Notes under the pieces: model-generated
Seen by the model: only the letters and a program-made list of their open reading frames with translations
What the model was told of the DNA's origin: nothing
Database searches by the model: none
Shown here: positions 9,001-18,700 of the stretch, piece by piece
How positions within the stretch are numbered: position 1 is the first letter of the stretch
Layout of the letters: every line of letters starts with the position of its first letter
NCBI GenBank assembly: GCA_035578175.1
Contig: JAQMRL010000006.1
Coordinates: forward strand, 63,094,501-63,158,500
Direction of reading: 5' to 3'
Source: Catonia carolina
Lineage: Eukaryota; Arthropoda; Insecta; Hemiptera; Achilidae
Length of the DNA stretch: 64,000 nt
Program-made: the position numbers and the translations under genes

Positions 9001-11896
9001 TGTGTTGCATTTATTGTAAATGTAGGATACCTACTAAAGATTACAAAAACAAACGGCAAAATACAGAATTTCAAAACGAAATAAATTACGGTAAAACCCT
9101 TTATGAAATATTTTCTAACACAGTTGTAAAAGTGCATTAATTTTTAAAAAATCTTGAATTTTGCTCTAAACAGGCTACACTGTTGCCAAGTGTAACAAGG
9201 AAACTAAACTGTAGGATAAATTTTTCATTGAATTGTATATCCGTATTTTGTAAGTAAATACAGTATGTATTTTTTTCCATCGATGGTGGTTCGGATAATT
9301 GACGGTATGGATACACAGTTCCTGTGTATTATAAATCTATTTCTTTACACAATTATTTTCATTTTATTTCACTTATGTAGTTTTTCAAAAGTATATTAGT
9401 GCAATAAGTACATATTTTTTTTCATTAACTATTTTTTTCACTTAATTAAAAAGTAAAATAAACAACTATTTTTGGTACTTAATTTTGGTATTAATTTTCA
9501 GGGGACCACTCTTAATCTTACCTTAATTCTTTATTTAATGTTTTTTCATATATTATACTTTGCTCATTAATGTTATTTAAATGTATTTTTAATGAAATAA
9601 TAATATTTTATTGTATAATTCCATTGTATTACTTATCTCTTACAATGTTTATGTTAATGCTGCAATAACAAAAATAATTCTCATCAGTCTTTAATAGTAG
9701 ACTACTATACATCTTCATTTTTGCGCATAACAGGCAGGTGGAGTGTTAAATTATTTGCACTCAATCTGCTAGTTCCAGGGCTACAAAAAATAGTTGTTTC
9801 TTATCACATGGTCAGCCAATTACATAACTGAAGCATTTAAGAACAGAAGAGGTAGAGGTAGGTGTAAAACATACTAGTTAGAGTTATCTTCTCTGAGAGT
9901 AATGAATTTCATTATACAGCCAGACGCTGCGGTGAATGAAGTGAAGGTGTCATTTGCAGGGTGGAAAGTAGATGCTTTTCAGAGGACCTAGCATGGTGAT
10001 AAGCATACTTTTCCAATTAGTTAGGAAGACATGGTAAACCACCTCACTACTTGTTTTACTTAGTAAAGCCTCTAGACTAGAGGTTCAAACCCTCTAAACA
10101 ACATCTAACCTAAACGACTTCTTTATTCCTGTACGGAACGGTTTATTAATTATTCCAATTTATTTATTTATTTATTCTCTGGTTTGGCAAGTTGTATGTA
10201 GGGAATGAAGTTGTGGATTGACCTATGACTGAAGAAGCTGCCTGTGCTTTAGTACAGTGACAAAACGTTTTGTCACAAATTTGATTATGTCAGGCTGAGC
10301 ATATGAAGTTGTATTTTGACAAACGTGTACAGCAGTGTTGTAGAATGAAAGTTAACTTTATTTATTATTAAAAAATAAATCCTGCAGCTTGAAATTAATT
10401 CTATTTTTTTTATTACTTTTGAGACCTCATAGAATAACTCAAGTTCAAGTTTAGTATTTTGCTGGGTTTCTTTGAAAAGCGCAGCTTCCTTTCGTTTGGC
10501 CCACATTTTCTTAAAACATTCTGATCTCTGTTTCCAGTCTTCGTCGGTAAACACCCTGTTGTACACTCTTCTGGTTTTTGGTTCAAATGTTACCATATTA
10601 GTTTTGACTAGTTGATTGTACTTAGCTGATTTTGTTAGCAAGTCTTGTTTAGTGATTTCAAGTTCCTCCATATCCCGCAGTACCTTCTTCAGCCAGCTAG
10701 GTCTCGACACCTTATTCCAAAAATGATTGATCAGCAGGTTCACAAGTCTGGACTTTTCGGCTCTGAATATGTGCCCTAGGAATGATATTCTTTTCTTCCT
10801 AATTCTATTTTATATAATAAATTTCACTAACCTTTTTTTAAGCTGCCTTTATTTATTTATTTTTTAATCACTTACACGTGTTTTGGTGGATCCACCATCA
10901 TCAGAATATATTATATCGTTTAAAACTAAAAATTTTTAAAATCTATAAAAGATGTTACATCCTTAGTCATCTATAAAACTGATTTAAAATTGAGTTCCTC
11001 TAATCTATCCTTAATCTATCCACAGGAACAACTTTTTGCTGGGCAAGACAAAATTGAACAAGTGGAAGCCTATAATTATCTGGGAACCCGAGTCAATTGC
11101 AGTGCAAGCCACCTGCCAGAAATAAAGATCAGAATTGAAAAGGCCAGGGCAGCATTCCTAAAAATGAGACCTCTTCTATCGGCCCGCGATCTGAGCCTCG
11201 AAACCAGGACCCGCCTCTTGAAGTGCTACGTCTTTCCCATCCTCTTGTATGGGGTAGAGGCGTGGATACTCACCAAAGAATGTGAGACCCATCTACAAGT
11301 GTTTGAAATGTGGACCTACCGGAGGATGCTTCGAATACCGTGGACAGACAGGGTCACAAATATGGAGGTCCTCAGAAGAATGGGGAAAGAGCTGGAAATC
11401 CTGCAGAGCGTAAAGATAAGAAAACTGACATACCTTGGACACATCATGAGGGGGCCTAAATATGAGATTCTGCATCTCATAATTCAAGGGAAACTCGTTG
11501 GTAAACGCTCGGTGGGACGCAGACGAATATCCTGGTTAAGAAACCTGAGAGAAGCGTTTAACTGCTCGTCGCATGACCTTTTCAGAGCAGCAGTGGACAA
11601 GGTGCGACTGACCATGATGATAGGCAACCTTCGTAATGGAGAAGGCACCTGAAGAAGAGAATCTATCCCTTCTTATATTTACTATTATCTGTAATAAATA
11701 TAAAAAACAATACATTTTTTTTAATGTTTCAGGCATAATTTTGAAATCTGGATTAGTAAAACCAGTACCTGAAGGAGGAGCATTCCAAGATGAAATTCAT
11801 TGGGAATTACCAGAAAGTGAACGTTCCACAGAAGGAAGTATTCATAAATTAAAAATTGATAACCATGAAACAAAAATTGAAGAAGAAAAATGTTAA
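1..11896 (+). CDS. Rh50: Rh-type ammonium transporter, 3' part of gene (spliced)
   Basis: Membrane channel of the Amt/Rh family that conducts ammonia/ammonium (possibly CO2) across the plasma membrane. Seen: join of 1-53, 2250-2383, 4581-4762 and then either 5900-6201 or 11733-11896, all with GT-AG borders and matching phases (0, 2, 1). The second exon carries the family signature [14 protein letters not shown], in which the histidine-containing stretch belongs to the conserved Rh core; the third has the GGYQ-like segment ([13 protein letters not shown]) and the last transmembrane helix ending GGVVTG. The N-terminal two thirds lie left of the window. It is convergent with BRCA1, about 3.6 kb away. 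Introns are full of repeats. The symbol follows the Drosophila single-copy gene; a second Rh paralogue in this species cannot be excluded. Confidence 0.9.
244..641 (+). repeat. Interspersed family A, copy 1
   Basis: About 400-bp element found repeatedly in the window. It starts near gcctataacagacagttgg, has an internal block gaatttcattatacagccag and ends caaaccagcctttcggctga or similar, often followed by an (AAC)n tail like a SINE. No tRNA box is evident, so its origin is unknown. This copy continues into a further 230 bases shared with copy 3. Confidence 0.8.
642..1030 (+). repeat. 3' extension shared with 10115-10370, then second family A tail
   Basis: From ggaacggtttattaat to about 880 this is closely similar to 10135-10370, directly after a family A copy in both places. 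At 1000-1030 another family A-type end (tgatgacctaaacaacaac) occurs, so the full-length element may be about 780 bp with the 400-bp copies as a shorter form. Confidence 0.6.
1068..1510. mobile_element. Foldback MITE with long inverted repeats
   Basis: The first 120 or so bases (aacctcagtgcaatagtg...) return as an imperfect reverse complement ending cactattgcattgaggtaac at 1491-1510; shared blocks include tttggactgaaa and ttaaaagatatct. It has no coding capacity; the open frame 1226-1504 lies in the element and is not a gene. Confidence 0.75.
1511..1711. mobile_element. Small palindromic MITE, copy 1
   Basis: Arms such as gagaggagcagaac / gattctgcttctctc and gctactagccttctca / gagaaggttagtagc fold back around actaactagtacactgga. 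A second copy is at 5247-5448. It abuts the previous foldback element. Confidence 0.75.
1746..2143 (+). repeat. Family A, copy 2
   Basis: Full-length copy (cccagaactggcaggtggag ... gacctaaacaacaacac) in the Rh intron just before the 2250 exon. Same blocks as copy 1, including gcagccagaccctgtggtga. Confidence 0.8.
2250..2383 (+). CDS. Rh50: Rh transporter exon with family signature
   Basis: Preceded by tttcaacag and followed by gtaggta. It reads [20 protein letters not shown] and continues [20 protein letters not shown], the diagnostic Rh core in which a conserved histidine lies close to the pore. It ends with two bases (AG) that make Ser with the next exon. Phase 0 in, phase 2 out. Too short to show as a long open frame because it begins without a Met. 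Confidence 0.92.
2412..2723 (+). repeat. tRNA-derived SINE-1, copy 1
   Basis: Lacks the A box but retains ggttcaaatcctagtaaagg around the B box, then the body ending gattgcaacgtacacattag-like and an A-rich tail. Homologous to 14350-14667 (minus) and 63374-63695. Confidence 0.75.
2724..3280. other. AT-rich Rh intron sequence
   Basis: I see no gene or classifiable repeat here, only A/T-rich DNA. Confidence 0.5.
3281..4100 (+). pseudogene. Decayed mariner transposase remnant
   Basis: Broken frames recall the Tc1/mariner N-terminus ([26 protein letters not shown], then SVEDEQ-like) and further on [14 protein letters not shown], the segment that holds the third catalytic Asp. Many stops and shifts; no terminal repeats identified. 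Boundaries approximate. Confidence 0.6.
4245..4306 (-). repeat. SINE-2 3' fragment
   Basis: T-run followed by ggttttacgtctggcagttc and ctaatgcagac, the 3' end (reverse strand) of the SINE-2 body also seen at 4832, 33240 and 37567. Truncated before the tRNA head. Confidence 0.6.
4581..4762 (+). CDS. Rh50: Rh transporter exon with last transmembrane helix
   Basis: Acceptor tttacacag, donor after G at 4762 (gtctgt). Reads [20 protein letters not shown], then a soluble loop, then [24 protein letters not shown], the terminal helix of the channel domain. One base (G) is left over, and both candidate last exons downstream complete it to Gly. The open frame extends upstream into the intron; that extension is not coding. 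Confidence 0.92.
4832..4982 (-). repeat. tRNA-derived SINE-2 copy
   Basis: Minus strand begins with a tRNA-like head ending GGGTTCGATTCCCGGTCAGG (B box GGTTCGATTCC), then the body and an A-run (seen as ttttttggttttacgtctga on the plus strand). Confidence 0.75.
4983..5525. mobile_element. pogo/Tigger-like element remnant, interrupted
   Basis: Left end acagtagaacttcaatagtt and right end ...gcgaagatttactgtacta are imperfect inverted ends of the CAGT...-type seen in pogo/Tigger elements, with the internal phrase gttatcgaatatcaagatg. The MITE at 5247-5448 is inserted in it. Family assignment from end sequence only. Confidence 0.5.
5247..5448. mobile_element. Small palindromic MITE, copy 2
   Basis: Close copy of 1511-1711: cttgatgacctcctgcagag opens and gtcaagttgtaggcagacag closes it, with the same centre actaactagtacactggaat. 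Arms here pair better than in copy 1. Confidence 0.8.
5900..6201 (+). CDS. Rh50: Rh transporter alternative terminal exon A
   Basis: Acceptor tattaaag, phase-matched to the 4762 donor. Encodes [16 protein letters not shown], then [11 protein letters not shown], an acidic patch plus W-x-x-P that corresponds to the cytoplasmic tail of Rh proteins after the last helix, then a basic and polar tail to TAA at 6199-6201 (about 100 residues). From about 6040 the sequence is the first unit of a roughly 200-bp tandem repeat, so the end of this tail may be recent. Possible donors at 6023 and 6077 (gt after C or A) would keep the phase and allow splicing on to exon B instead, but neither is strong. Inferred as an alternative C-terminus. 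Confidence 0.65.
6040..6521 (+). repeat. Tandem repeat of about 200 bp next to Rh exon A
   Basis: Units at 6040-6238 and 6239-6453, and a third starting at 6454 that is split by a LINE and resumes at 8705. Each has caaaattcacccacaa, taatataataaaaatattaa, cagtagttctttgca and gttttgatgtcggtttttta. The first unit overlaps the coding end of exon A; unit 2 also has an open frame. Confidence 0.85.
6522..8695 (+). mobile_element. LINE (non-LTR retrotransposon), 5' truncated, family III
   Basis: Reverse transcriptase in three open pieces (6627-6953, 6976-7782, 7864-8658). Motifs: [60 protein letters not shown] and the C-terminal KWYGHLRRM. Two defects interrupt it, a frameshift near 6940 and a TAA at 7780-7782 just before QGSCLSP. 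A 9-bp target duplication AATAAAAAT flanks it (6513-6521, 8696-8704). The endonuclease half is missing. It resembles the RTE/CR1 side of LINEs; clade not settled. Confidence 0.85.
8696..8816 (+). repeat. Continuation of third tandem unit
   Basis: Picks up aaatattaataacatcttca exactly where 6521 stopped and runs to cggttttttaaattgtattg, proving the LINE landed in an existing repeat unit. Confidence 0.8.
8817..9315. mobile_element. Possible Tigger-like MITE
   Basis: Opens cagtggggcgtcagttatcc and closes near ggttcggataattgacggta, partly inverted. AT-rich interior, no frame. The family call is weak. Confidence 0.35.
9316..9724. other. AT-rich Rh intron
   Basis: Nothing recognised. Confidence 0.5.
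9725..10370 (+). repeat. Family A copy 3 with 3' extension
   Basis: Full family A copy followed by the same extension as copy 1 (tattctctggtttggcaagt ... gttaactttatttattatta). Similar across about 640 bases to 244-880 in the same gene, so either a longer element or a local duplication. Confidence 0.75.
10371..10810 (-). pseudogene. LINE C-terminal fragment, family II
   Basis: Minus strand reads [20 protein letters not shown], then [20 protein letters not shown] and [20 protein letters not shown]. Same protein region as at 14925-15310, 30950-31500 and 54290-54640. It is the post-RT tail of a LINE polyprotein; RT itself is absent. Confidence 0.65.
10811..10989 (-). repeat. GGTGGATCCACC-type repeat
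   Basis: About 180-bp segment with the perfect palindrome GGTGGATCCACC at 10885-10896 and ctaaccttttttttaagctg on one side, cttagtcatctataaaactg on the other. Occurs inverted at 17800-18000. Confidence 0.6.
10990..11655 (+). pseudogene. LINE C-terminal fragment, family I
   Basis: A 220-codon frame with no stops: [64 protein letters not shown] and [15 protein letters not shown]. Same order as the end of the 23388-25373 LINE. It is the region after the RT YADD motif. It ends in cacctgaagaagagaat, the family's AAG-rich 3' end, just 77 bases before Rh exon B. Confidence 0.85.
11733..11896 (+). CDS. Rh50: Rh transporter alternative terminal exon B
   Basis: Acceptor ttaatgtttcag. G + GC gives Gly, then [40 protein letters not shown] and a charged end [16 protein letters not shown] at 11894-11896. 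The tail is 54 residues. It has the same layout as exon A (aliphatic end of the helix, acidic patch, W-x-x-P), so A and B look like a duplicated pair. A polyadenylation hexamer follows at 12002. This is probably the ancestral or main C-terminus because it lacks repeat-derived sequence. Confidence 0.85.
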
Positions 11897-12001
11897 CATA
11901 CTAATTAGTTAATAATTAATTACAAAGTAATTAATTAATTTTATTCATTTTTAAGCTTTCTTTAATATTAATATTACCTACTTAAAAATTTTAATAATAT
12001 A

Positions 12002-12007
12002 AATAAA
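12002..12007 (+). terminator. Polyadenylation signal of Rh gene
   Basis: AATAAA 106 bases after the exon B stop codon, followed by a T- and GT-rich stretch. In this AT-rich DNA the hexamer also arises by chance; its position is the main support. Confidence 0.5.
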
Positions 12008-12193
12008 TGTGTTCAGACGTAAATTTTTGTAACGTTAATTTTTAATTATAAAATTAGTATAACTTATAAGATTTTTATCAGTAATGTTAACAAAAGTAAT
12101 ATATATTTTTAGTTATGTGAAATAAAAATTTAAATACATAATAAATATCTGCTATTAATTCATTCATAAGAAAACAATCATCCATAAGAAAAA

Positions 12194-12390
12194 AAAGCCG
12201 GCCGCATTGGTGCAGTTGGTAACTTGCTCGCCTCTCATCATGCAGTCCTGGGTTTGAATCCCACTCAGGCACGGCATATTTTCATAGGTTACAAAAAAAA
12301 CATTTCATCCTACATTGCATAAAGTTCCACCCCAACGTTGTCGCTAATGACCGTTACAGTTGATGCGACGTTAAAAAAAAAGAAATAATT
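12194..12390 (+). repeat. tRNA-derived SINE-2, complete head
   Basis: Starts gccggccgcattggtgcagt (A box) and continues to tgggtttgaatcccactcag (B box), i.e. a tRNA-like head of about 75 bases, then a body ending in aaaaaaaaagaaa. The tRNA part would not fold into a sound tRNA and is not called as a gene. Confidence 0.8.
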
Positions 12391-13890
12391 TTAACTCTTT
12401 GTACACTTTAGTTTTTGCAATTTTTAATTAGCTACTTTCTTCAGTTGCCCTGTTCAGTTCTGACATTGGGAATGAAGAATTTGTCTACTGCTGCTCACAA
12501 CAGTTCCATTGAGGTACCAACGTAACCATTTCCTCAAAAATAGTAACCCAGGATGTACTTTTAATATCAGGTATTTGGATGTCTTCAACATAACTCTGAA
12601 TAGCAAATTGAAGGAGTCTGTACAGATATCAGATGACTTGATGTCTCATAGCCAAACAAGTGAGAGGGAGATATGTGGCATAACTACGCATACGCCCAAA
12701 GGTCTTTATTGTTATAATCCAGATCTGAAAACATACTACAGGCCGGCAAGATCCAAATGAATTACGAGTTGCGCAGAACACCTGAGTGAGAAAGAAATAT
12801 TTAGAAAGAGAGGGGAATATTGGTCCTCACACTTGTCAGTGCGGATCAGCCTGCCTATAAAGTTCTGAGTGCTGTTTATCACATAGACGAACACACATTA
12901 TTGTTATACTTCTAGTTACAAATAGATTTAATTTTCCCTTGTACACTATTACCGAAATGAAATTAAAATTTACCGCTTCTATGCAGATATTGTCTTTTAT
13001 GAAAATTCAATCTTAATGTAGGCCCTACTACGACAAATCATAAGTCTTCCATGCCAGAAATCTCACTTCCTGAATAACTCTCGTCTGAATATTTACTGTC
13101 AGTATTAGGATTTATTACCCCGCTATCAATCACATCATCTAAAGTATATTTGTTTTGCATTAGTTTGGTTTCTCACCCTAAGGCTATAAGTTATGCATTC
13201 TCCCATGGCTAGAGGACTTTAGTTCATCTGAATACTATACTTGTGCCCATGTCTCGTGATATTTTTGAGGTACTTAACTTGTGCTGTTTAACAGTCTACA
13301 AAAAATCAGGCCAACATGTCATTTACCGAAAGATCTCTTTATTAGTGATGTCAACCCAAGAGATTCTCAAAATTTTGGACCACACCAAAATACAGTCAAG
13401 AATGAAGTGTAGATAAGAAGTGTGCAGTCAAGAATGAGAGGTCCAAGTTATAAGAATAATATTAAATGAAATACAAATAATTATAATCTGTTTTTAATAC
13501 AGATGACAAATACTTACTTCAACCTATGCAGTTCAACCTCTAATCTTATCACTGTTTTAAATAATAATCAATTTCAAGATTTTTTGTGTAATTAATTTAA
13601 AGGAAACAGGACTCCAAAAATCAAATAAACAATCAATTTTGTAAAAAAAAAGTATTTTTTTATATAAAAATTATAAAAACTATGATTACATAAAAATTTC
13701 AATATAAAAAACATAAAATATTTGTATAATGAGAACCATAAAATAAAACAAGCTTTCAAGGTACCATGGTTGGTTTGATGGGTGTAAACCAGAATGTTTC
13801 AGGTTTAATTCTTAGCTAGAGTTTGAACATTTTAACACGTTAAAATCCACCTTTCACAGGCTAGCACTTTAGTCACCAATCAACTAAGCA
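12391..13890. other. Intergenic region, no gene found
   Basis: Only short unsupported frames (for example 12509-12760). No domain, splice pattern or repeat recognised. Confidence 0.5.
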
Positions 13891-14070
13891 AAATAATGAT
13901 TGGAAGTGAAGTTAGCACCATCAATAAACAAACACCTGCAATTGAAAAACGATTTGAAATATGCAGTAGTCAAGAAATCAAAATAATGATTGGAAGTGAA
14001 GTTAGCACCATCAATAAACAAACACCTGCAATTGAAAAACGATTTGAAATATGCAGTAGTCAAGAAATCA
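13891..14070. repeat. Perfect 90-bp tandem duplication
   Basis: 13891-13980 and 13981-14070 are identical (unit begins aaataatgattggaagtgaa). Because 90 is divisible by 3, frames on both strands stay open, giving shadow ORFs. The end cagtagtcaagaaatcaaag leads into more degenerate repeats. Confidence 0.9.
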
Positions 14071-14349
14071 AAGTCGGAATTTGGAAACAAAAATAGTGAC
14101 ATTCGATTCCCCTTCTGGTTTCGACCAAAAGTGGCCCTAAACTGAAAGTCAAGAAATCAAAGTTGGTATTTTGAAACAAAACTAGTCATTCAATTCCTCA
14201 TAAAGAGTCAATACAGAAATCATTAGATTTGAAGTTCCGGTTTCGATCAGAAGTGGCCCAAAACCAGAATTCAAAGAAATCAAAGTCAGTAATTGGAAAC
14301 AAAAATAGTGTCATTTGATTCCTCTAAAAGAGACGTGACTCATACATTA
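14071..14349. repeat. Degenerate repeats of gtcaagaaatcaaag blocks
   Basis: Three diverged blocks share aagaaatcaaagt, ggaaacaaaaatagtg and cgat/gatcagaagtggccc with spacing of about 90-140 bases. A related copy is at 22900-22985. Confidence 0.6.
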
Positions 14350-14667
14350 ATCCCTAATGTGTGTACATTGCAATCTGTTCAATTCAGAACAATAAGCAAC
14401 CCCATGACCCAATGAGATGAGGATGATATGTAAGATGTGTAAATGAGGTGTAGTCTTGTACAGACTCAGGCCGACCATTCCTGAGAAAGTATGGTTAATT
14501 GAACCCCAACCATCAAAGTACACCGGTAACCACTGTCTAGCGTTCAAAACCGTATAAAAGTAACTACCTTCACTAGGATTTGAACCAGGAACCTTCGTCT
14601 CCAAAAATCAGCTGTTAAACAGCAGATATTGGCGACGACTTTACCTCTAGACCAACCCGGTGGGTCA
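14350..14667 (-). repeat. tRNA-derived SINE-1, complete copy
   Basis: Minus strand: CCACCGGGTTGGTCTAGAGG (A box) then a self-complementary CAGCTG...CAGCTGATTT arm and GTTCCTGGTTCAAATCC (B box). Best-preserved of the three SINE-1 copies. Confidence 0.85.
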
Positions 14668-14924
14668 ACTCATACATAAGAGGGATTTTTTACACTCAAA
14701 TATATACACAATTTTGTTCCGTTTCCAGGCCTACAATAGGGTAAATAATTTGAGTAACGGTCTATGTGAAATTAGTAAGTTATTTAATTAAAATAATTAT
14801 TGCCTACTGAAGATATATATACAATACTGAAATTACCACTTACAAGAAATAATAAAATAATTGTACGATAAAAGTAAATACTGGAATATGATAAAATACC
14901 ATAAAAGATGGCCACTGGAGAATT

Positions 14925-15310
14925 CTCCCCAATGAAACAGTCTATAAAGCGATAGATCCTGTATCCAGCACAATCAGGAAAAAACAAATTTCTTTCTTAG
15001 GATATTTAATTAGAACACCTCGAAACAGATTGTCAAGACGAATTATAGAAAAACTCTGGAAGAGTAAAAGTAACATTAAGTGGATCACAGAAATTAAGGA
15101 AGAGAAGATTTTAAAGAACTTGGTTAAGAATCATGACCTATAAGAAAAAAGGACGAAATCAAGGAATTGAAAAAGAAACTATTTACAACCAAGAATAAAT
15201 AGACAAGTAAGAAGGGTGATTTCAGAGAGAGAAAGACAGGCAAGATCTGAAAGGATGAAGAAATATTGGGAAAACAGGAGGCTGAAAGACCCTTCTTATG
15301 GTTGACTAAA
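14925..15310 (+). pseudogene. LINE C-terminal fragment, family II
   Basis: Broken frames: SFLGYLIRTPRNRLSRRIIE, then KWITEIKEEK and RQARSERMKKYWENRRL, matching 31100-31483. Stops interrupt it. It lies just downstream of the BRCA1 stop on the opposite strand. Confidence 0.65.
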
Positions 15311-15517
15311 GTGGTCCTATGCTGGCCATAAAAGTTTAAAAAATTAATAAAATACGTTGATGGTATATGTCAACAAAAGAAATATCTGTGGTTAAAAAAC
15401 CTTATCCATTAAACAATCGATTCAGTAATCAAAATTTAAATTAACTCTTCCTGCACTTTACCGAACATCGTTTTCATCTGAATGTATGTATAAGCCTTTG
15501 AAACTTTTCCAGTTAAA

Positions 15518-15711
15518 CTAATTCTCTTTATCTTCACTATAATCTTCATCTTCATCAGCAATAATCTCATCAGGAATTACTAGATAATGAAGTAATTCTT
15601 TTGGCAACGGTGCAATCATGTACTCATTGATTGGCACCAACTGATAACGTCCAACTACCTCCAATAACCACTCAACATTCAGTGGTACTAAACGATACTT
15701 TTCCAACCACA
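15518..15711 (-). CDS. BRCA1: BRCA1 exon 9 (end of second BRCT, stop)
   Basis: Acceptor tgttttcag. Reads WLEKYRLVPLNVEWLLEVVG RYQLVPINEYMIAPLP, aligning with human [30 protein letters not shown], then a short acidic end (ADEDEDYSEDKEN) and TAG at 15520-15518. The conserved Trp (V-x-W-L/V) that anchors the BRCT fold is present. No clear polyadenylation hexamer was found just downstream. Confidence 0.92.
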
Positions 15712-18700
15712 CTGAAAACAAATTAAAAATAAAATTATTAACCCTTCTGATCTCAGAGATAGTTTGCTCTAGAAAATAAATATTTCATTGATTTTTGTTT
15801 CAACATCTATAGAAGATGGTTTGATCATCAATGTGTATAAGGACTGGATAGCGCGCTGAACGGTGTAGCGATCTCGGAAAACGAGCTGGCAGAATCACAG
15901 CTTCCCCCTCGTTTGGCGAAACAGACCGTAGCGTCAGACACTGTTGAGCACTACTTGTGTCGTGATTCCTACTTTTTGGACAGTACTGTTAAAAGACAAT
16001 TATTGTACTACATTTGTGCTTTTGTCAAAAAATAAACGATAGATTCGAAACTACAGTAATTTGTTAGTATTAGTCTGTATTATGTACTAAATATTAGAAG
16101 TAACAAGAAAAAAAAAATACATAAAACGTATTAGTAGGCCTAAATATTTACTAGTTCTTGTTATGTTTAATAATATATTCGATTAAATCAGTAAACAAGT
16201 AAATGCACAAAGAATTCACACAATAACGTTATTTGCTAATTAGACAGACTGACAACATTCTCAAATACCGAAATTATACAAACTGCTGGCCGTGTTATTA
16301 AGCACCGGTGACATAATCGGCTACTGCGCATCCTAACATGACCCCTACCGTCTCTTCTAATTACCCTGCTACACACTATGAATGTATTGTACTTACGCTC
16401 TACTGAATCTTGATCTGAATCACAATCCAACAAAAGAATTCTTGGAACACCAAATTTGTACTTTATATCTTCAAGAACTTCTAATTCAGCAATTTCACCA
16501 CCGCACAAAACACTTAAATCCTAAAACAAATTTTTAATTTTTTTTACTTTTAACAGAGAATTTTATCTGTAATCAACTGCCCAGTGCATTAACACTGTTA
16601 GTATGGTACTCGTATAAACGAGGTGTGGCTATTAAATAATGAGACTGACTTTGTAAAAACTTTTATTTTTGTTTTATACATAATCACTTATTGTCGCCTT
16701 CAATATACACTCCTTCTCTATCCCTACAACGCTCCATGTGAATTTTCCATTGTTGGAAACAGTGCTGGAAGTCATCTTCTGTCAGCTCCTTCAGGACATG
16801 TGCCGCTCAAAAATGTATAAAATGAAGCTCTCAAAAATTTTTGTACTGACACTTTGTACGTGATTGAAAATGACCCAAATTTTTTGGAAACGATAATAAC
16901 ATGTGATGAAACGTGATGATCCGGAAATGAAGCGCCAATCCATGCACTGGAAGAGCCGAAATTCACCGAGAGCCAAAAAAGCTCGAACGAGCAAGTCAAA
17001 ATTTAAAGCAATGATGATTGTTTTTTTTTTGATATCCATGGGTTTGTGTACCTTCACTGGGGTCCTGAAGGTCAAACAATTATTCAATATTACTACCTTG
17101 AGGTACTTTCTAAACTACGTCAAAGAGTAAGGAAAAAACAACCCGAAATGTGGAAGGACAAATCATGGGTTCTCCACCAAGACAATGCCTTATTTTACTT
17201 ACCATCAATCCCAGCTCATTCCGCGTTTACTGTCAAGAGGTTCCTAGCCAAGTACAGCATCTGTGTTAGAACATCCACCTTTTTCACCAGATCTTGCACA
17301 TGTGACTTCTACCTGTTCCCTAAGGTGAAATCTGCATTGAAAGGGACAAGATTTGAGCCTGTGGAAGCTGTAAAAAAAAAGCAGCACATGTCCTGAAGGA
17401 GTTGACATACGATGACTTCTAGAACTGTTTCCAACAATTGAAAATTTACATGGAGCGTTGTAGGGATAGAGATAGAGTGTACATTGAAGGTGACAATAAG
17501 TGATTATGTATAAAATAAAAATAAAATTTTTTATGTCTGCCTCGTTATTTAATAGCCACAACTCGTATACCAATCATATAAAGGAGTAAAAACATAAATT
17601 TGGTAATACAGTCAAACATTACAGTACAATAGAGCAGTGCAATAAAGAAAGTAAAAATAAGATTCAAAAATACAAAATGTTCTATATTTATAAACATTTA
17701 AATGAGCAAAAGCAGGACATTTTAAATGAATAAATCAAATTTAAGAATGATGAAGTGATATTGACTGCTGCTGCTATCTGAGGTTAATATGAAAAGGGAT
17801 AAATTACAGGAACTTAATTTAAATCAGTTTTATATAAATGACTGAAGGATGTAACATCTATAAATTTAAAAAAAAAATTAGTTTCAAATGGTATAATACA
17901 CTCTGATTATGGTGGATCACCGAAAACATGTGTAAATGATTAGTAAAAATAAAGGCAGCTCAAAAGAAGCTTAGTGAAATTTATTATATAAAATAGTACT
18001 ACTTAGTTGAGTGTGTCTACACTCTAAGTGGTTAGGTGGTATGGTTTTATGGTGTGGAGTCTTGAATGCTTAATAATTTAATGAGTAAAAGAATGAGTAG
18101 TATGCTGAGAGTCTCCTGGGGGGATTGCGTCTCTAATGAGGGGGCATTGAGACGCATGCAGAAATCAAAAGACGTTATGAGCACGATAAAGATTAAGAAG
18201 CTCAGGCATTGTGCAACGAGAAAAGATATGGGTTGCTGCAATCTATATTACAAGGAAGAATAGCCGGACAATGTAGTGTCAGGAGAAACCGTATTTCCTG
18301 GTTGAAAAATCAGAGAGCATGGTACTCGAAAACGAAAACACAGCTGTTTCGAGGAGCAGTGGATAAGTTTCAGATTGTTAATATGGTGGCCAACATACAG
18401 AACGGTTAGGAACCTAAAGAAAAAGAAGTATATGGAAAATTTATTCTGACCAAGTTTACCCAAAGTTTTCCTTGGTTTATTAAATGTCTTATATGGAGTT
18501 CCAATTCCAAAAAAGTTCTCATTAATTAAGGAATTTTAAAATAATAAAGGTGATGATGGCAAATTTGCATGTTATGCACTTCACGTTAAAAAAAATGTTG
18601 AACGGAATCAGCCCAGTAGGTATGTCCACACTTGTGTGCTTTCTTTTTCAACTTGCGTTTCAACATGTAATAAGGCATGCCATTCACCAGCCCGCACTCA

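Noticed and set aside
12509..12760. 83-codon frame between Rh and BRCA1
   Set aside because: No domain, splice context or codon pattern to support it.
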